Part shown: piece after piece, positions 21,121-31,929 of the stretch
How the letters are laid out: each line of letters starts with the position of its first letter
How positions within the stretch are numbered: position 1 is the stretch's first letter
Assembly: GCA_025738555.1 (NCBI GenBank)
Contig: JAOVFP010000008.1
Location: forward strand, 3,968,001-4,032,000
DNA: 64,000 nucleotides
Origin: Cyathus striatus
Lineage: Eukaryota; Basidiomycota; Agaricomycetes; Agaricales; Nidulariaceae
Reading direction: 5' to 3'
Made by a program: the position numbers and the translations under genes
Notes under the pieces: model-generated
What the model was told of the DNA's origin: nothing
The model's database searches: none
Seen by the model: the letters and a program-made list of their open reading frames with translations, nothing else

Positions 21121-21832
21121 ATGTCGAAAGTAGCAAGAGTAGCAAAAGTAGCCAAAAAGGCAGCAAAGGTCGCTAAAGACGGTCCTTCCCACCTGGCTCG
21201 TGTCCTGGAACAGCTTAACGCGGAACCTTCTCTCACTGTGAGCCCTAAAGTGAAGTCGTTGAAGGTGTCCTGGGCGCCTGAGGGACGAATCGCGAGTGCC
21301 AAGTAGGCTTTCCGTTCTGTGCAAGATGCTATGGAGAAGACTAATCAATGCCTTGCAGGGTATTTGTTAAGAATGATTTACCACGGATACGGTGGGCGAA
21401 TCCCAGCCTGGAGATCAAGTGTGAGAGGTTGGAGAATCCCAAGTTGGAGGCACGGGCACCGACTTTAAGTCTTGAATTTGGTGTGTTCCGTTCAATTATG
21501 TTGTTTGCGCAGTTTACTAATATGCGGTCTGTGTTTTACCAGTTGACGGAACAACGGAGACCCTGCGCATGGATCGCTATTCATCACGTCTCATTACAGA
21601 GAAGTTTATGGATCTCGCTGGAGCCCCGACATGGGTTAAATACAAGTCGCAGCGTATTGCTGCCGGGCTGCCCATTATCCCCCAAGGACCGGAGACTGCA
21701 GTCGAGCCGGAGAAGGACGTGAAAATGGCTCCTAAATCAAAGGTTCTAAGTGCTGCTAGAAAGGGATCAGGTGTAAGGATTCCGGTGCCGCAGGATTCCC
21801 TTTCGCATAAACTAGCATCGGCGTCGATGTAA
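21121..21832 (+). CDS. Mitochondrial ribosomal protein, L51/S25/CI-B8 domain
   Basis: Three exons (21121-21302, 21359-21480, 21543-21832) give about 197 residues. The N-terminus is rich in Lys/Arg/Ala (MSKVARVAKVAKKAAKVAKD) and lacks acidic residues at first, fitting a mitochondrial targeting or RNA-contact segment. The central part (VFVKNDLPRIRWANPSLEIK to LEFVDGTTETLRMDRYSSR) has the thioredoxin-like pattern of the L51/S25/CI-B8 family, found in mitochondrial ribosomal proteins and one complex I subunit. The basic C-terminal extension favours a ribosomal protein. Which subunit it belongs to cannot be settled from sequence alone. Junctions are GTAGGC/TTGCAG and GTGTGT/TACCAG. Confidence 0.75.
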
Positions 21833-22011
21833 GTTGGGATAAGAAAGCAGTACTCTAGAAGATTGTGCATATTTAATGATACCGCTAATAATTGACTTTT
21901 TGATGGATTTGCAAGGTTAGAATGCTACTGTCTATCGTGGTGATAAATAGTACTAGTACACGAATAAAAGGCTATATAGAAATCTGCAGCTTATGATCTC
22001 TAATCCCAATC

Positions 22012-23056
22012 TTATTGAATAGTTACATCCTCACGATTCGGACTCAACCATGCAGCGAAATATATCACAAGGCCAATGCCCACAATGAGACCCGACAGAT
22101 CGTCGAGGAAGAGCGAACCCATTTGGAGGTATTTAAGTGAGTTGACAATAATAGAGGGGAAGGGCGATGGAAGGTGGGGCAAAGCAAGTGCAAGGAGGGT
22201 AGGTGGTTGCACTTTTGCAAAGCCAGAGAAGATGCGTAGGGAGTGAAGAGCAATTTGAAGCGTTGTGAAAGCCCAGAAAAATGGCTAGAACGCGAAATAT
22301 TAGTAAAATCAGGCGCGGATAGAGTGCAGAGATAGCTGAGCTTACCGTTACGTGTACTCCAAGCCCGACTACAAAGGTATTTACAGATGTGCCTCGCCCC
22401 AGCCGCGCCCAACGATCCCATACGCTGCCTCCTATGCTGCCTGCAACCTTGGGCTCTGCGAACAGAATGAAATATGCTAGAAGAGTCCAAACGGCAAGAA
22501 GATGGATAAAAGGCATGAATTTTTGCAAACGTGTTGGCTCCTGATCAACAACATCCTGACCGCCCGCCATGTGCATCGGCATCTTGCCGCCCTGAGCCTG
22601 AGGAAAAAGCATGGCTGCGAGAGGATTATCCATTGGCGGAAGGGAAGGGTCAAAGGATGGAGACTGGTCGCTGAGTAAATTGGTATTGTCATTGGACTGA
22701 CCGCCCATGAGTGCAGCTAGAAATTGCTCCTGCTGTTCTGGGGACCAGACAGAGGGATCAGGACCTGCACTACCTAAACCACCAAGAAGACCAGCAAGAT
22801 CTGAGGGAGAGGGAGTAGCATCTCGTGTAGGTCGAGGAGAGGGAGAAGGAGAGGGACGTCGATTGGGAGTAGGCATGTCTGTGGATTGCTCGCCTAGAAA
22901 GTTGCGAGAGGACGAGACACCAGGAAGCGGAGGGTCATCGTGCACGTAGGCTGGGTCTTCGCCGCGAGCTGAGGTGGTGAGTTTTGCAAGACGATCATTG
23001 CCTCGGGCGAGGATGGCTTTTCTTCTGGCTTCGGCGCGGGCTGCTGCTGCTGACAT
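22012..23056 (-). CDS. GET2: GET complex subunit Get2 (CAML-like)
   Basis: Receptor subunit at the ER membrane that, with Get1, takes tail-anchored proteins from the ATPase Get3. The cytosolic N-terminus has the Arg-rich Get3-docking motif (ARRKAILARGNDRLAKLT) at residues 10-27, then a long Ser/Pro linker. Three membrane segments follow: FIHLLAVWTLLAYFILF, one around WAFTTLQIALHSLRIF, and SGLIVGIGLVIYFAAW near the end. Two exons, 23056-22346 and 22284-22012, are joined by a 61-nt intron with CTAAT before the TTCTAG acceptor. The product is about 327 residues, normal for fungal Get2. The start is chosen because MSAAAARAEARRKA matches the family N-terminus. Confidence 0.85.
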
Positions 23057-23829
23057 TGTAATATTATGCGGGATATCAGAGTATAAGAGTGACGGAAAGT
23101 CGCAAAGAAAGTAGTCAACGTTCGAGTGTTCAACGGCGTAGTGAAGCGAGACAATAACTTTAAGTAAAAGACCTGAGGCAATGACTTGCAGCGAACGTGG
23201 CACACGTGTTGTTTATTCATCCTCTGAAATAAATATGTAATTTTATTTGAATACAATATATATAATGTAGTGCTTTAAGGTTAGGGTTAGAGTCGCCAAA
23301 GGTCAAAAAAAGAAGAGCCTGCCCAGCCAGAGTGGCCGAGACAGGACAGGAAAATATTTAGACGATGCATGAGCCTGAGCCCATACAAACCGCAAACACC
23401 CCCTGGGGACAGGGTCGCCGTGCTATGGGGGATCTCCACGGCCCACAAACTCATGTCCATGAAGGAGCTTGTGCCATCAAGGTAAGTATGAAGTTTTACG
23501 ATAGGCTGACCACCCGTATTTATACTGAAGAAAAGTACGCACGGACCATGCTGTATTTATCTGTTTACATTTATCAATCACGTGCACAAAACGCGCAAAT
23601 AAATTATCAGTTCTGCTTATGTTCAATAGACTTCTATGTCATATCAAGATTCCAAGTCATATATGCCAAATCTGCTTAACTTTTATTATGCGACCAATAC
23701 GCAATACTCAACTTTTTCTTTACACTTAATTATACACGATCATTTCATTCCGATATAAGTTCTTAATACATCAAAACACCCTAATTCTGACACGACACAA
23801 GTATCGAACTCGCCACTGTGCGCATTACA
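23057..23829. other. Intergenic, telomere-like repeat in GET2 promoter side
   Basis: Contains GGTTAGGGTTAG at 23279-23290, two interstitial copies of the TTAGGG-type unit, about 220 bp upstream of the GET2 start. An open frame at 23365-23679 (plus) has no domain and is not supported. The rest is AT-rich 3' flank of the cellobiohydrolase. Confidence 0.5.
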
Positions 23830-25533
23830 TTAAAGAGACGGGCTAGCATATCTCACCAAATTCTCGAAATACGCCTGGAACCATGTGCCTGCTTCGGGAG
23901 CAGGTTGGTGAGCATCACTAATCGTAATCGTTTAGTACACACGGTTCCAATGTACGAATATTAATCAAACTTACCTGAGACCACAGTGGGAGTCATAGCG
24001 TGCAGCAGAAGCATTTGAAGTACCGTCGCATTCACCTCCGGGCTTGACCCAGACGATAGCATCAATCAAGCTTGAGCCAGTGTTGGTCGTAGGATGAGTT
24101 CCAAACCCTGCTCCCTTAACGTTGCACCAGTCACCCCACTGCTGGCGGATGTTCTGGACACCCGATCGCCCTTGATCAACGATGAAGTGAGCAGGGAAGC
24201 CACGAGAGTTAAGTTCCGGAGCAAGAGCGTTGATGTAGTGGATCTCGTCGTAGTTGTTGTTTCCTTGGGTGATAGGGTCAGGAGAACCAGCAGCTGGTGA
24301 TGTTTTGCATCAGAGTCAGCACAGACAACATATATAAGAATAAACTCACAGATTGCGTTGTAATTGGCAACATTGGTAGCTAAACCACGGACAAACTTGG
24401 GTGAGCCAGCATCCTTGTAGAGCTGGGCAAAGAGTTGAGCAGCAGGAGTCAAATTTGCGGGCCAGCCAAGCCATCCGGCGTGACCAGCATCAAGGTACAT
24501 GTACACACCAACAGCGTTCAACTGCTGGATAGCGTAGGTGACTCCTTGCTATAGAAAGAATCAGTATATGGACTACTTGATAACACTGCAGTTTGTTAGA
24601 ACCCACCTTGTAGGCAGTCTGTGCGCCAGAGCATTTCGCTACGTTCAAGTTCGTGACGAGGTTGGCGAGAGAATCGGGCTCGATGACAGCAACTACACGG
24701 ACATCAGGGTACTTCTTAATTTCAGCAACGAGTTGGTCGATGTATTGTTTGTAGTTGTTCAAACCATTGTTTGCAATGCTGAATTCGCCATTGGATGCAA
24801 GAGCAGCACAGTCACGGTCTGGAAGATCATAAACGACAATTTGAACGATATACTTCTGACTTGAGGACTTCTGTTTTGCACTAGCATCACCAAGGTAGGT
24901 GCCAAGTGTGGAAGTCTTTGCTATGACATCGAACCAGGTAAATGTGGGAATGTCGGCTATTTTAAGGGCCTTTGCCTTTTGTGCAGTATCCGATATTTGT
25001 GCAGCAGCCGCTTTGACTTCGTCGGCGTAGTAAGGGGTCAACCATACCTATTATTTGGTTAGTAAGCACTCAATCCGATAACAGCAGAAATCCGAACGTA
25101 CAGTGTATCCAGCGTAAGGATTACCAGCATCAGGAGTCGTCGTAGGGGAGGGTATGCTGGACGTTCCAGTTCCGCCACCAGAAGTGGTCGAAGTTGGGGT
25201 CGAGGTTGGAGTGGTTGAGATTGTGGTTGAAGAAACTGTTGAAGTAGCAGATCCTGGACTGTTGCCTTTGCGTCAAACCAGAAACTTTACATCTCGTAAC
25301 TCCTACTTACATGCACTGGAAATAGTAGTCATTAACTCTGGTACAAGTTGAACCAGAAACACAAGTTTTATCTCCATCTGAAATTTTTAGTTAAGACATT
25401 GTAATGAAATCCCATTGTCTTAGAACATACTCCAGTTGATACCACCGCACTGTCCCCAGACGGGAGATGCAGCCTCCACATAGGTGGGAAGTATGCAAGC
25501 AAGGGAAACGACTGCAGCTGAGAGTTTCAACAT
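23830..25533 (-). CDS. cel6A: Cellobiohydrolase II, GH6 with CBM1
   Basis: Secreted exo-cellulase that releases cellobiose from non-reducing ends of cellulose with inversion. The start at 25533 gives a signal peptide (MLKLSAAVVSLACILPTYVEA), then a CBM1 (VWGQCGGINW ... FQCI) and a Ser/Thr-rich linker. The GH6 domain begins near NPYAGYTVWLTPYYADEV. Active-site blocks include YDLPDRDCAALASNGE, VIEPDSLANLVTN (catalytic acid Asp), DAGHAGWLGWPAN and WVKPGGECDGTS. The C-terminus is NLVRYASPSL. About six introns are predicted; one separates the CBM1 halves. Length and motif order are complete, so the gene appears functional. Such genes are usually induced by cellulose and repressed by glucose; no operator was identified here. 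Confidence 0.95.
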
Positions 25534-27641
25534 ATTGCACTTGGAGGTTTCTGAGGCCCTTGAAGTTGGTCGTTCATTTCTTTCGTGTTATATATACATT
25601 TTCTGAGACAGCCCAAGAGATATGCTACCCGGCATTGCACCGAAAGCGAGGAATGACGGGGACAATTCGGTCGGGAAAATCTTTGAACAGGCACTTACAG
25701 GTGGCTGTACGCCAAAAGGTTGGCGGGCGATAAGCGTATGGCTAACATTGAAAGGGATGCTCCCCTTGACATCCTCGGTGCTTCATCGGTGGTGTTGAAA
25801 GTCACGGAGGAGAATATATGGCTGGAACAACATACGTACCTTGAGGGGCTAAATGTACTGTTTGGTCGTACTCCAGAAGTTGTATATCTAACCACATACC
25901 TAACTTCTACCTAAAGAAATGTAGACAGTTAGCCAATATGCTCCGAAAATCCTCTGAATATACGCTGCCACTTACTTAGATAGGATAGCATTTATGTCTA
26001 CATCCAGAAAGGTACTGAAAGCTCTTGGCAGTTACACATACATTTGCGTGCTGATGAATTGATTGAGCTTTTATTTCAATTCCCCGCGCATCGTTCCCGA
26101 GAAACACGCGCGTGAGGTATGTCACATGAGATAATCAAAAAGTTGTATGAGGTTGTTATGCTCATGTGGCTTCGTCGACAGCTTCGACATCTGATGGTAT
26201 TTCAAGTAAGTACTGTCGAAATGTTCGCCAAACAAGGAACCCAAAGAAGTTCCCGCATAAAGCCAATAACGGGGGTCCTTTAAGTTGTTGACGTCTCAAA
26301 GTTGTGTTTCCCGATGCGGAGACAAATAGATTAGAGGGTTTACAGGGACCGAAAGTGTCATGGGACATCTGAAGGGAAAGCAAAGCACATCTTTCAGGCT
26401 ACTTAAGGAGACGGCGATAACAAGGAGCAGACTCACAGTCACATCAACCATTAGTGAACAAACAGAATATTGCCATTTAGGACTATGACTTCAAGGAGCC
26501 CCATTGGAGATGCACTTGCGCAAACAAAGTTATACCGAATACAGAACGACAGCCATTGATACTGGGGAAGATGGTTGCGTCGTGAGCTTCAAGAGGATGG
26601 CATAGGCCCTATAGATGCAATTAAGAAAAGCATCGCCTATAAATTCTAGAACTCCGCATATAACATTAGTAAATAGCTGTTAAATAATAAACACGGGTGC
26701 CCGATTGCTGCAACAGTTTGCGTAGAGCATCCGTGAATATGACAGACGGATATCTGCCTACTTTACTAACTGATATCGCTTCTTGGCCAGAAATGTTTAC
26801 GCGAACATTTAATGATATGTATGTTGGTATAGTTCAAGTGGAATACTTGGGAGTTTGTGTTAAAAACCGTGCAACCTGATGCCTATTTCTTCGCGAAAAA
26901 AAGTACGATGCACGCCGAAAGCTTCAGCCAACTCTAATCGTTATACGCAGGTCGCATCCCGACTGCACGTACACAGTAGACGAAGATAGGAATCATGAAC
27001 TCATCGCGCAATATAAATCGTTTTAGTAAGCGTAATGAGGACGTCTGAGCTGGAATGCAATTAACAGCTTAACAAGGCTTCAGTGAAGGGCTAAGGCTAG
27101 GCAATGTCCTGATGCTTTCATCAGATCTGGCCAGGGAATAAAGTCGGCTTGAATGTCAATAAGTTTCGCACAACGGATTATAGTCGGCCTGGAACCTGGA
27201 GGTACTAGTAGGTAACTTTCAACTTGTTGCAAATGGATCTGATAAAATACTGTTAATCTTCCGATGCCCCATGCGTTAAAGAATGCATATCATGAATATC
27301 GGGAAGTTCAGGTAAAATATGAAACGGACTTAGGAGCGGGAAACATATTTGGTTTAGTACTGCATAGAAACTTTGCAAGGGCCAACTGGTCAGCGGACAA
27401 TAAGTAAAACAAAGTTGAAGTCTGATGAGGAACTCGAAGAAAGCTGGAGCCTGGCACTAACACCTTTGATTAAAAATACAACCAAACAAAATGTCCTCAG
27501 AATTGCGCGTGCAATTGCTCTTGAATTGCTCTCTGGAATCTGTACGCTTTTACATAAGTTTAATCAACAGATTGAACTCTTCCAAACTTACAGCGAATTT
27601 AATATCTAAAAACTTTCAATTTCACTCTAGAAGAAGTATAA
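25534..27641. other. 2.1-kb stretch without recognised gene
   Basis: Divergent upstream region of cel6A and MSH4. Open frames at 25720-25914, 26383-26162 (minus) and 27373-27609 have no known motif and no spliced continuation I could find. A long-range promoter, ncRNA or decayed gene are all possible. Confidence 0.5.
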
Positions 27642-30600
27642 ATGTCAACTTGGGATTCTACAAACTCCCCAAGACCTACCACTGCTCTCCACTCGTCGGG
27701 TCGGTCGAACTCACGGACTACTGCCAAAAGAACTTCTTACCATTTATCAAGGCCCGCAACAGCTCGTCCGCAAACATCTACTTCCGAGATATATAATGGT
27801 AGCTATATAATTGCTGTTCTTGAAGGTAGGGGCGTTTCCAGGGAGGTTGGAATTGCGGCATTAGATAAAGACACTGGTAAGGTTATGCTGGTCCAGGCGA
27901 GTAAACCCACTCATCCGAAGGGATGTAACTAAATTGGTGGAAAAGATTGCAGATTGTCCGACATATATTAAGTCTTTGCATCAAATGCATTTGCACAATC
28001 CTTTTCTTGTTCTCGTTCCAGATACCTTTCTTCCAACCTCAGATACCGTATTGGCTCCGTCAGGAAAGCGTCCTACGTCCACTTCATTGTTAGTTGAATG
28101 CATTCGGGAGGAATTTCCCAGTGCACAACTTGAGGCGGTTGCAAGGCGGTATTGGAATGATAATGGAGGCTAGCCAATCCTTTGAAAACTGCTGTTATTA
28201 CTCTAATTCCTTCATTCAGGTCTTGAATTCATTCTTCAGCTTTGCGTTGAAGACGAACGTGCCTCGACGATCCTAGCTGTGTCAAACAAGTAGCATAAAC
28301 TTAGACGGGCGCATATATACTCTAATTGCTCTTAATCATAGATATTATGCCCTCTCTGCGGCCTGTGCATTGTTCAAATATGCGGAAAATCGTCTCAACG
28401 TCCGTTTTTCAAATGCTTCGCTTCGAGTTCGATACGTACCTGTGGAAGGAACCATGATGATAGACCCAGACACAGCTCGAAACTTGGAGTTGGTAGGAAA
28501 CAGGACGCATAAAAAGTCATCTCATTCCATGTTTGGGTGGGTCTTCCATGACTCTTGGGGGATACATCCATAATCCATAATTTTCAGGATTTTGAATCAT
28601 ACGTACACGACAATGGCTGCACGCCTACTAAAAGTTAACATACTCTCGCCAATAACAAGTGAAGTAATACTGGGATGAGTTCTTTCCTTTTTAACACGTC
28701 CTTAACGCAGCGCAATCATCCATTCATGGGAGACTAGACGCCGTAGAAGGTACACGATATTAATATAGCTGCATGCTCCCTTTGATGATGATATTGGACA
28801 TCCATTAAAGAACTCATTCAAACCGAGGATCGATTTACGGCAATTAGAGATGCACTCAAGACTTTAAACAAAATGGACTTTGATAAGCTGATTGCTTCCG
28901 CAAGTATTCTCCTATTATTTCATTACTTATGTGTGATCTCGCCATTTCCAGCTAGCATCTTCAGAAGCTCACCCTACGGCTACAGCTAAACCTGCGTCTC
29001 AGCGAGTGTCCCAAATTCTCAATCTTCAAAACGTAGTAAAGAATATACCGCCGTTAAGGAAAGCCCTCGAAGGGAGTCGTTCGCAACTGCTACAAGTAAT
29101 TTACAGTGTGGGTGCGGACGACCTTTCGACTGCTTTGCGCTCATCGGGGGGAAGTGTAGATGCTTAGCGATGAACGATTGGAGAAGGTTAATGGCCTTGT
29201 AATCGCAAATCTCAACGAAGACTGTACGCCGGCGAAGGTAAGAGTTCACCTGTGATTGACTTATCATGAATACTCAAAAATTATTACAGGGCGGCATTGG
29301 GGCAGTTAATTCTCGGGTTTATGTAGTCAAGGTCTTATTATCTATTGCACTTCGCGTTCTCTGGTACTTAATTTTTGAATCTTACGATAGGCTAACCGTA
29401 ATCGTTTGCTCGATGTTGCCCGGGAAACTTACAAGGAGAACGTTAGCGACATCTTCGAGCTGAATAGGAGCCTTTCAGAAGAGCATCAACTTCCGTTAAC
29501 ACTACGATACCAAGAAACAGGATTTGTTTTTGTCTTGAAGAAGAATGAGCTAGATGGCGAACTTCCGTCAAAATTTATAAACGTATTGTTGAAGAGGGGT
29601 AAATGGGTCTTTTCCAGTTTGGAATTGGTCAGTTATAGATTTTACATAAACGGACAGGAGTTCCTGACGCGGTCAAAACTAGAAAAAGATGAATGCTCGA
29701 ATGAAGGATGCGCTGGACGAAACGCTTATTCTCAGTGACAAGTACGCGAATGTCTCTATGTATCGCTTTCCTGGTACTAATATAAATAAACAATAGAATC
29801 ATACAAGATTTGGTCGCTGAGATTACTCTCCACATAGGTGCTTTATATAAGGCATCCGAAGCAGTAGCCTTGGTGGATATGTTGTGGTCATTTGCTCATA
29901 CATCGATAAGTGTGTACCGAGTTTAGCATAAGACACTTGGTCGAGAACTGAACATCTGCGTTTTCCAGTGCATGATTACGTCCGTCCGGAATTCACCGGC
30001 ACGCTTGCCATCAAGTCTGGAAGACATCCGATACTTGAAACTGTTCAAGCTGCTGGTACAGTTGTCCCGAATGATGTATATTGTGATGATTCTTCGTCGT
30101 TTCAAATTATTCAAGGACCCAAGTATGGTTATCACATATTTCGTTCCCACTTCCATCATGACTGACATTGCTTGCCCAGTATGTCTGGTATGTTCACCTG
30201 GACGGTTGTAGTTGCATATTGTAAAGAACTCGTCTGGTAGGGAAGAGCACCTATATCAGGCAAATTGGCTTGCTCACTGTCATGGCCATGTGTGGTTGCT
30301 TTGTACCAGCAGAATATGCAAGCTTCCGGTATTTCCCTCATCCCTTCGTATATATCATTCTTATTTTACTAACATCGCATATAGAATCCATGATGCACTC
30401 CTTACTCGATTATCAAATGACGACGACGTGGAGAAAAGTCTCAGTACTTTTGCTAGTGAGATGGCGTCATCTGCAATGATATTGGGTAAGTTCCTCGAAT
30501 TTACTTGGAAGCTATCTTCACCTACCTTGATTGGAACATTCGACAGGATTAAGTACGCCAAAATCATTGATTCTGCTTGACGAACTCGGCAGAGGTACTT

Positions 30601-31462
30601 CTCCAAGAGAAGGCGTTGGTATATCACACGCTATTGCTGAAGGTCTGATTGCACTAAAGGTCTTCATACCACCATTAGTTTTTCTATATTTTACTTATGC
30701 TTTTGAAAGCCTTTTGTGTTTTTTGCCACGTTGGATTTGATCGTCCATTATGTTCATTCCTTGACTAATAGAAGCCCTAGACACTTCAACGAAATAGTCA
30801 ATACCTTGTCAAGGCAACCCACAGTGATCAAGTGTGCTTGATTTTGTAGATAAGATATGTTCACATTCTCAATAGCCGCCTACTAGCTTGTATTTATCTG
30901 TGCAGGTGAATAGTAACTTCCGATTTAAGATGATTTACTCAGATATTACAGAGGTCGCGACCAACTGCATCTAACATTGGGATAACATTCCGATACAAGT
31001 AGGCTGGCCAAGTAAACCCAGGAAAATCGCTGACTTTTACACAAGAATTCTCGATGGTGTCTCTGACGAGCTAGGACATTATGGTAAACCTAGTGGCCGA
31101 TTTAATCACACACGGATGCTAACGCATTGCTATCATCGTGATGGTAGGCTTGGACCTTGCACGACTTGCTGACTTTCCGACGGATGTTCTCAATGAAGCT
31201 AAACGAGTTGCTGAAAGTCTTGCCGCGCTCCATTCCAAACATGAAGAAGAAAGTCAAAGCAGCAAAGTTGCTAGACACAGGAAGGCTTTGCTAAGGGTGA
31301 TCTAAATGATTTATATTTAACTACACTTGCATGCTAAAGCTATTAAAGTTGCGAACACAGCTCATGCAAGCCCTAGAATACTCAGCCCTACCAGACCAGG
31401 AACTTGTGGACTATATTGCAAGATTCCAAACTGATATTGCGAAGACTTTCCTAGATATGTAA
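27642..31462 (+). CDS. MSH4: MSH4, meiotic MutS homologue
   Basis: Partner of Msh5 in the MutS-gamma clamp that stabilises meiotic recombination intermediates and promotes crossovers. Over 20 short exons can be chained in frame from ATG 27642 to TAA 31460-31462. Landmarks: the connector domain ([37 protein letters not shown]), core helices ([31 protein letters not shown]), a clamp-type region ([15 protein letters not shown]), [20 protein letters not shown], Walker [11 protein letters not shown], Walker [17 protein letters not shown], a HFNEI block and a C-terminal helix ([19 protein letters not shown]). Exons of 8 nt (30180-30187), 20 nt (30710-30729) and 19 nt (30887-30905) are required to keep these motifs. 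Three introns seem to use GC donors (27897, 28169, 28900). The N-terminal mismatch-recognition domain is absent, as in the Msh4 family. Confidence 0.9.
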
Positions 31463-31809
31463 TGTTACGTGAAGCAATGTCTTCTTCGCTGACTTCGTTA
31501 GATTATGCCGCCCTCGTTTCTTTTTTAAAGACTCTGAGTGTATCAGCTTAATGATAATTAATACAACATCTTATGGACACAGTGTTGGTACATTTTAACT
31601 GGGTGCATGGACGTATTATGAACCGCTCATCGAAATAACTATTAACAAGAACACTCAGCGGACTTGCTAACTTGAGTTCTCGGACTTCCGAAGTATCAGG
31701 TTTCAACTCCGGTCGAAGCCTGGAATATCAATGTCACAACTAGTTACAGTATCATTCAGTCCTGTCTGAGGTGTCAATTAGCCGATTTTTCCGCCCGTAC
31801 CGGGCGGTT

Positions 31810-31929
31810 GTAGGGTATGAACAGAACTACCAGGTGTCACGCATCAACTCAGAGTTTGAACACTTGGTCAAACCAATTTTTCGCGTCACGCACCAGAAGC
31901 CGTGAACAAGTGGTCGAAAGTCTCCAGTA
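31810..31929. mobile_element. MITE fragment related to copies 1 and 2
   Basis: Shares GTCACGCATCA, TTGAACACTTGGTC and the right end GTGGTCGAAAGTCTCCAGTA with the MITEs at 1063 and 19009. No matching left end was found, so it is truncated or rearranged. A compact hairpin CCGCCCG-TAC-CGGGCGG (31791-31807) lies just outside. Confidence 0.45.

Noticed and set aside
22065..22490. Overlapping minus frame within GET2
   Set aside because: It reads through the GET2 intron out of frame and lacks any motif; the spliced GET2 model explains the region.
23325..23400. tRNA-like A box (TGGCCGAGACAGG)
   Set aside because: No B box or acceptor stem follows at a suitable distance.
23365..23679. Plus-strand open frame between GET2 and cel6A
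   Set aside because: No domain, no splice support, composition like non-coding DNA.
29019..30627. Several minus-strand frames across MSH4
   Set aside because: They are antisense to well-supported MSH4 exons.
27642..31462. MSH4 as a pseudogene
   Set aside because: First reading showed apparent stops, but all vanish when short exons and GC donors are accepted, and both Walker motifs stay intact.
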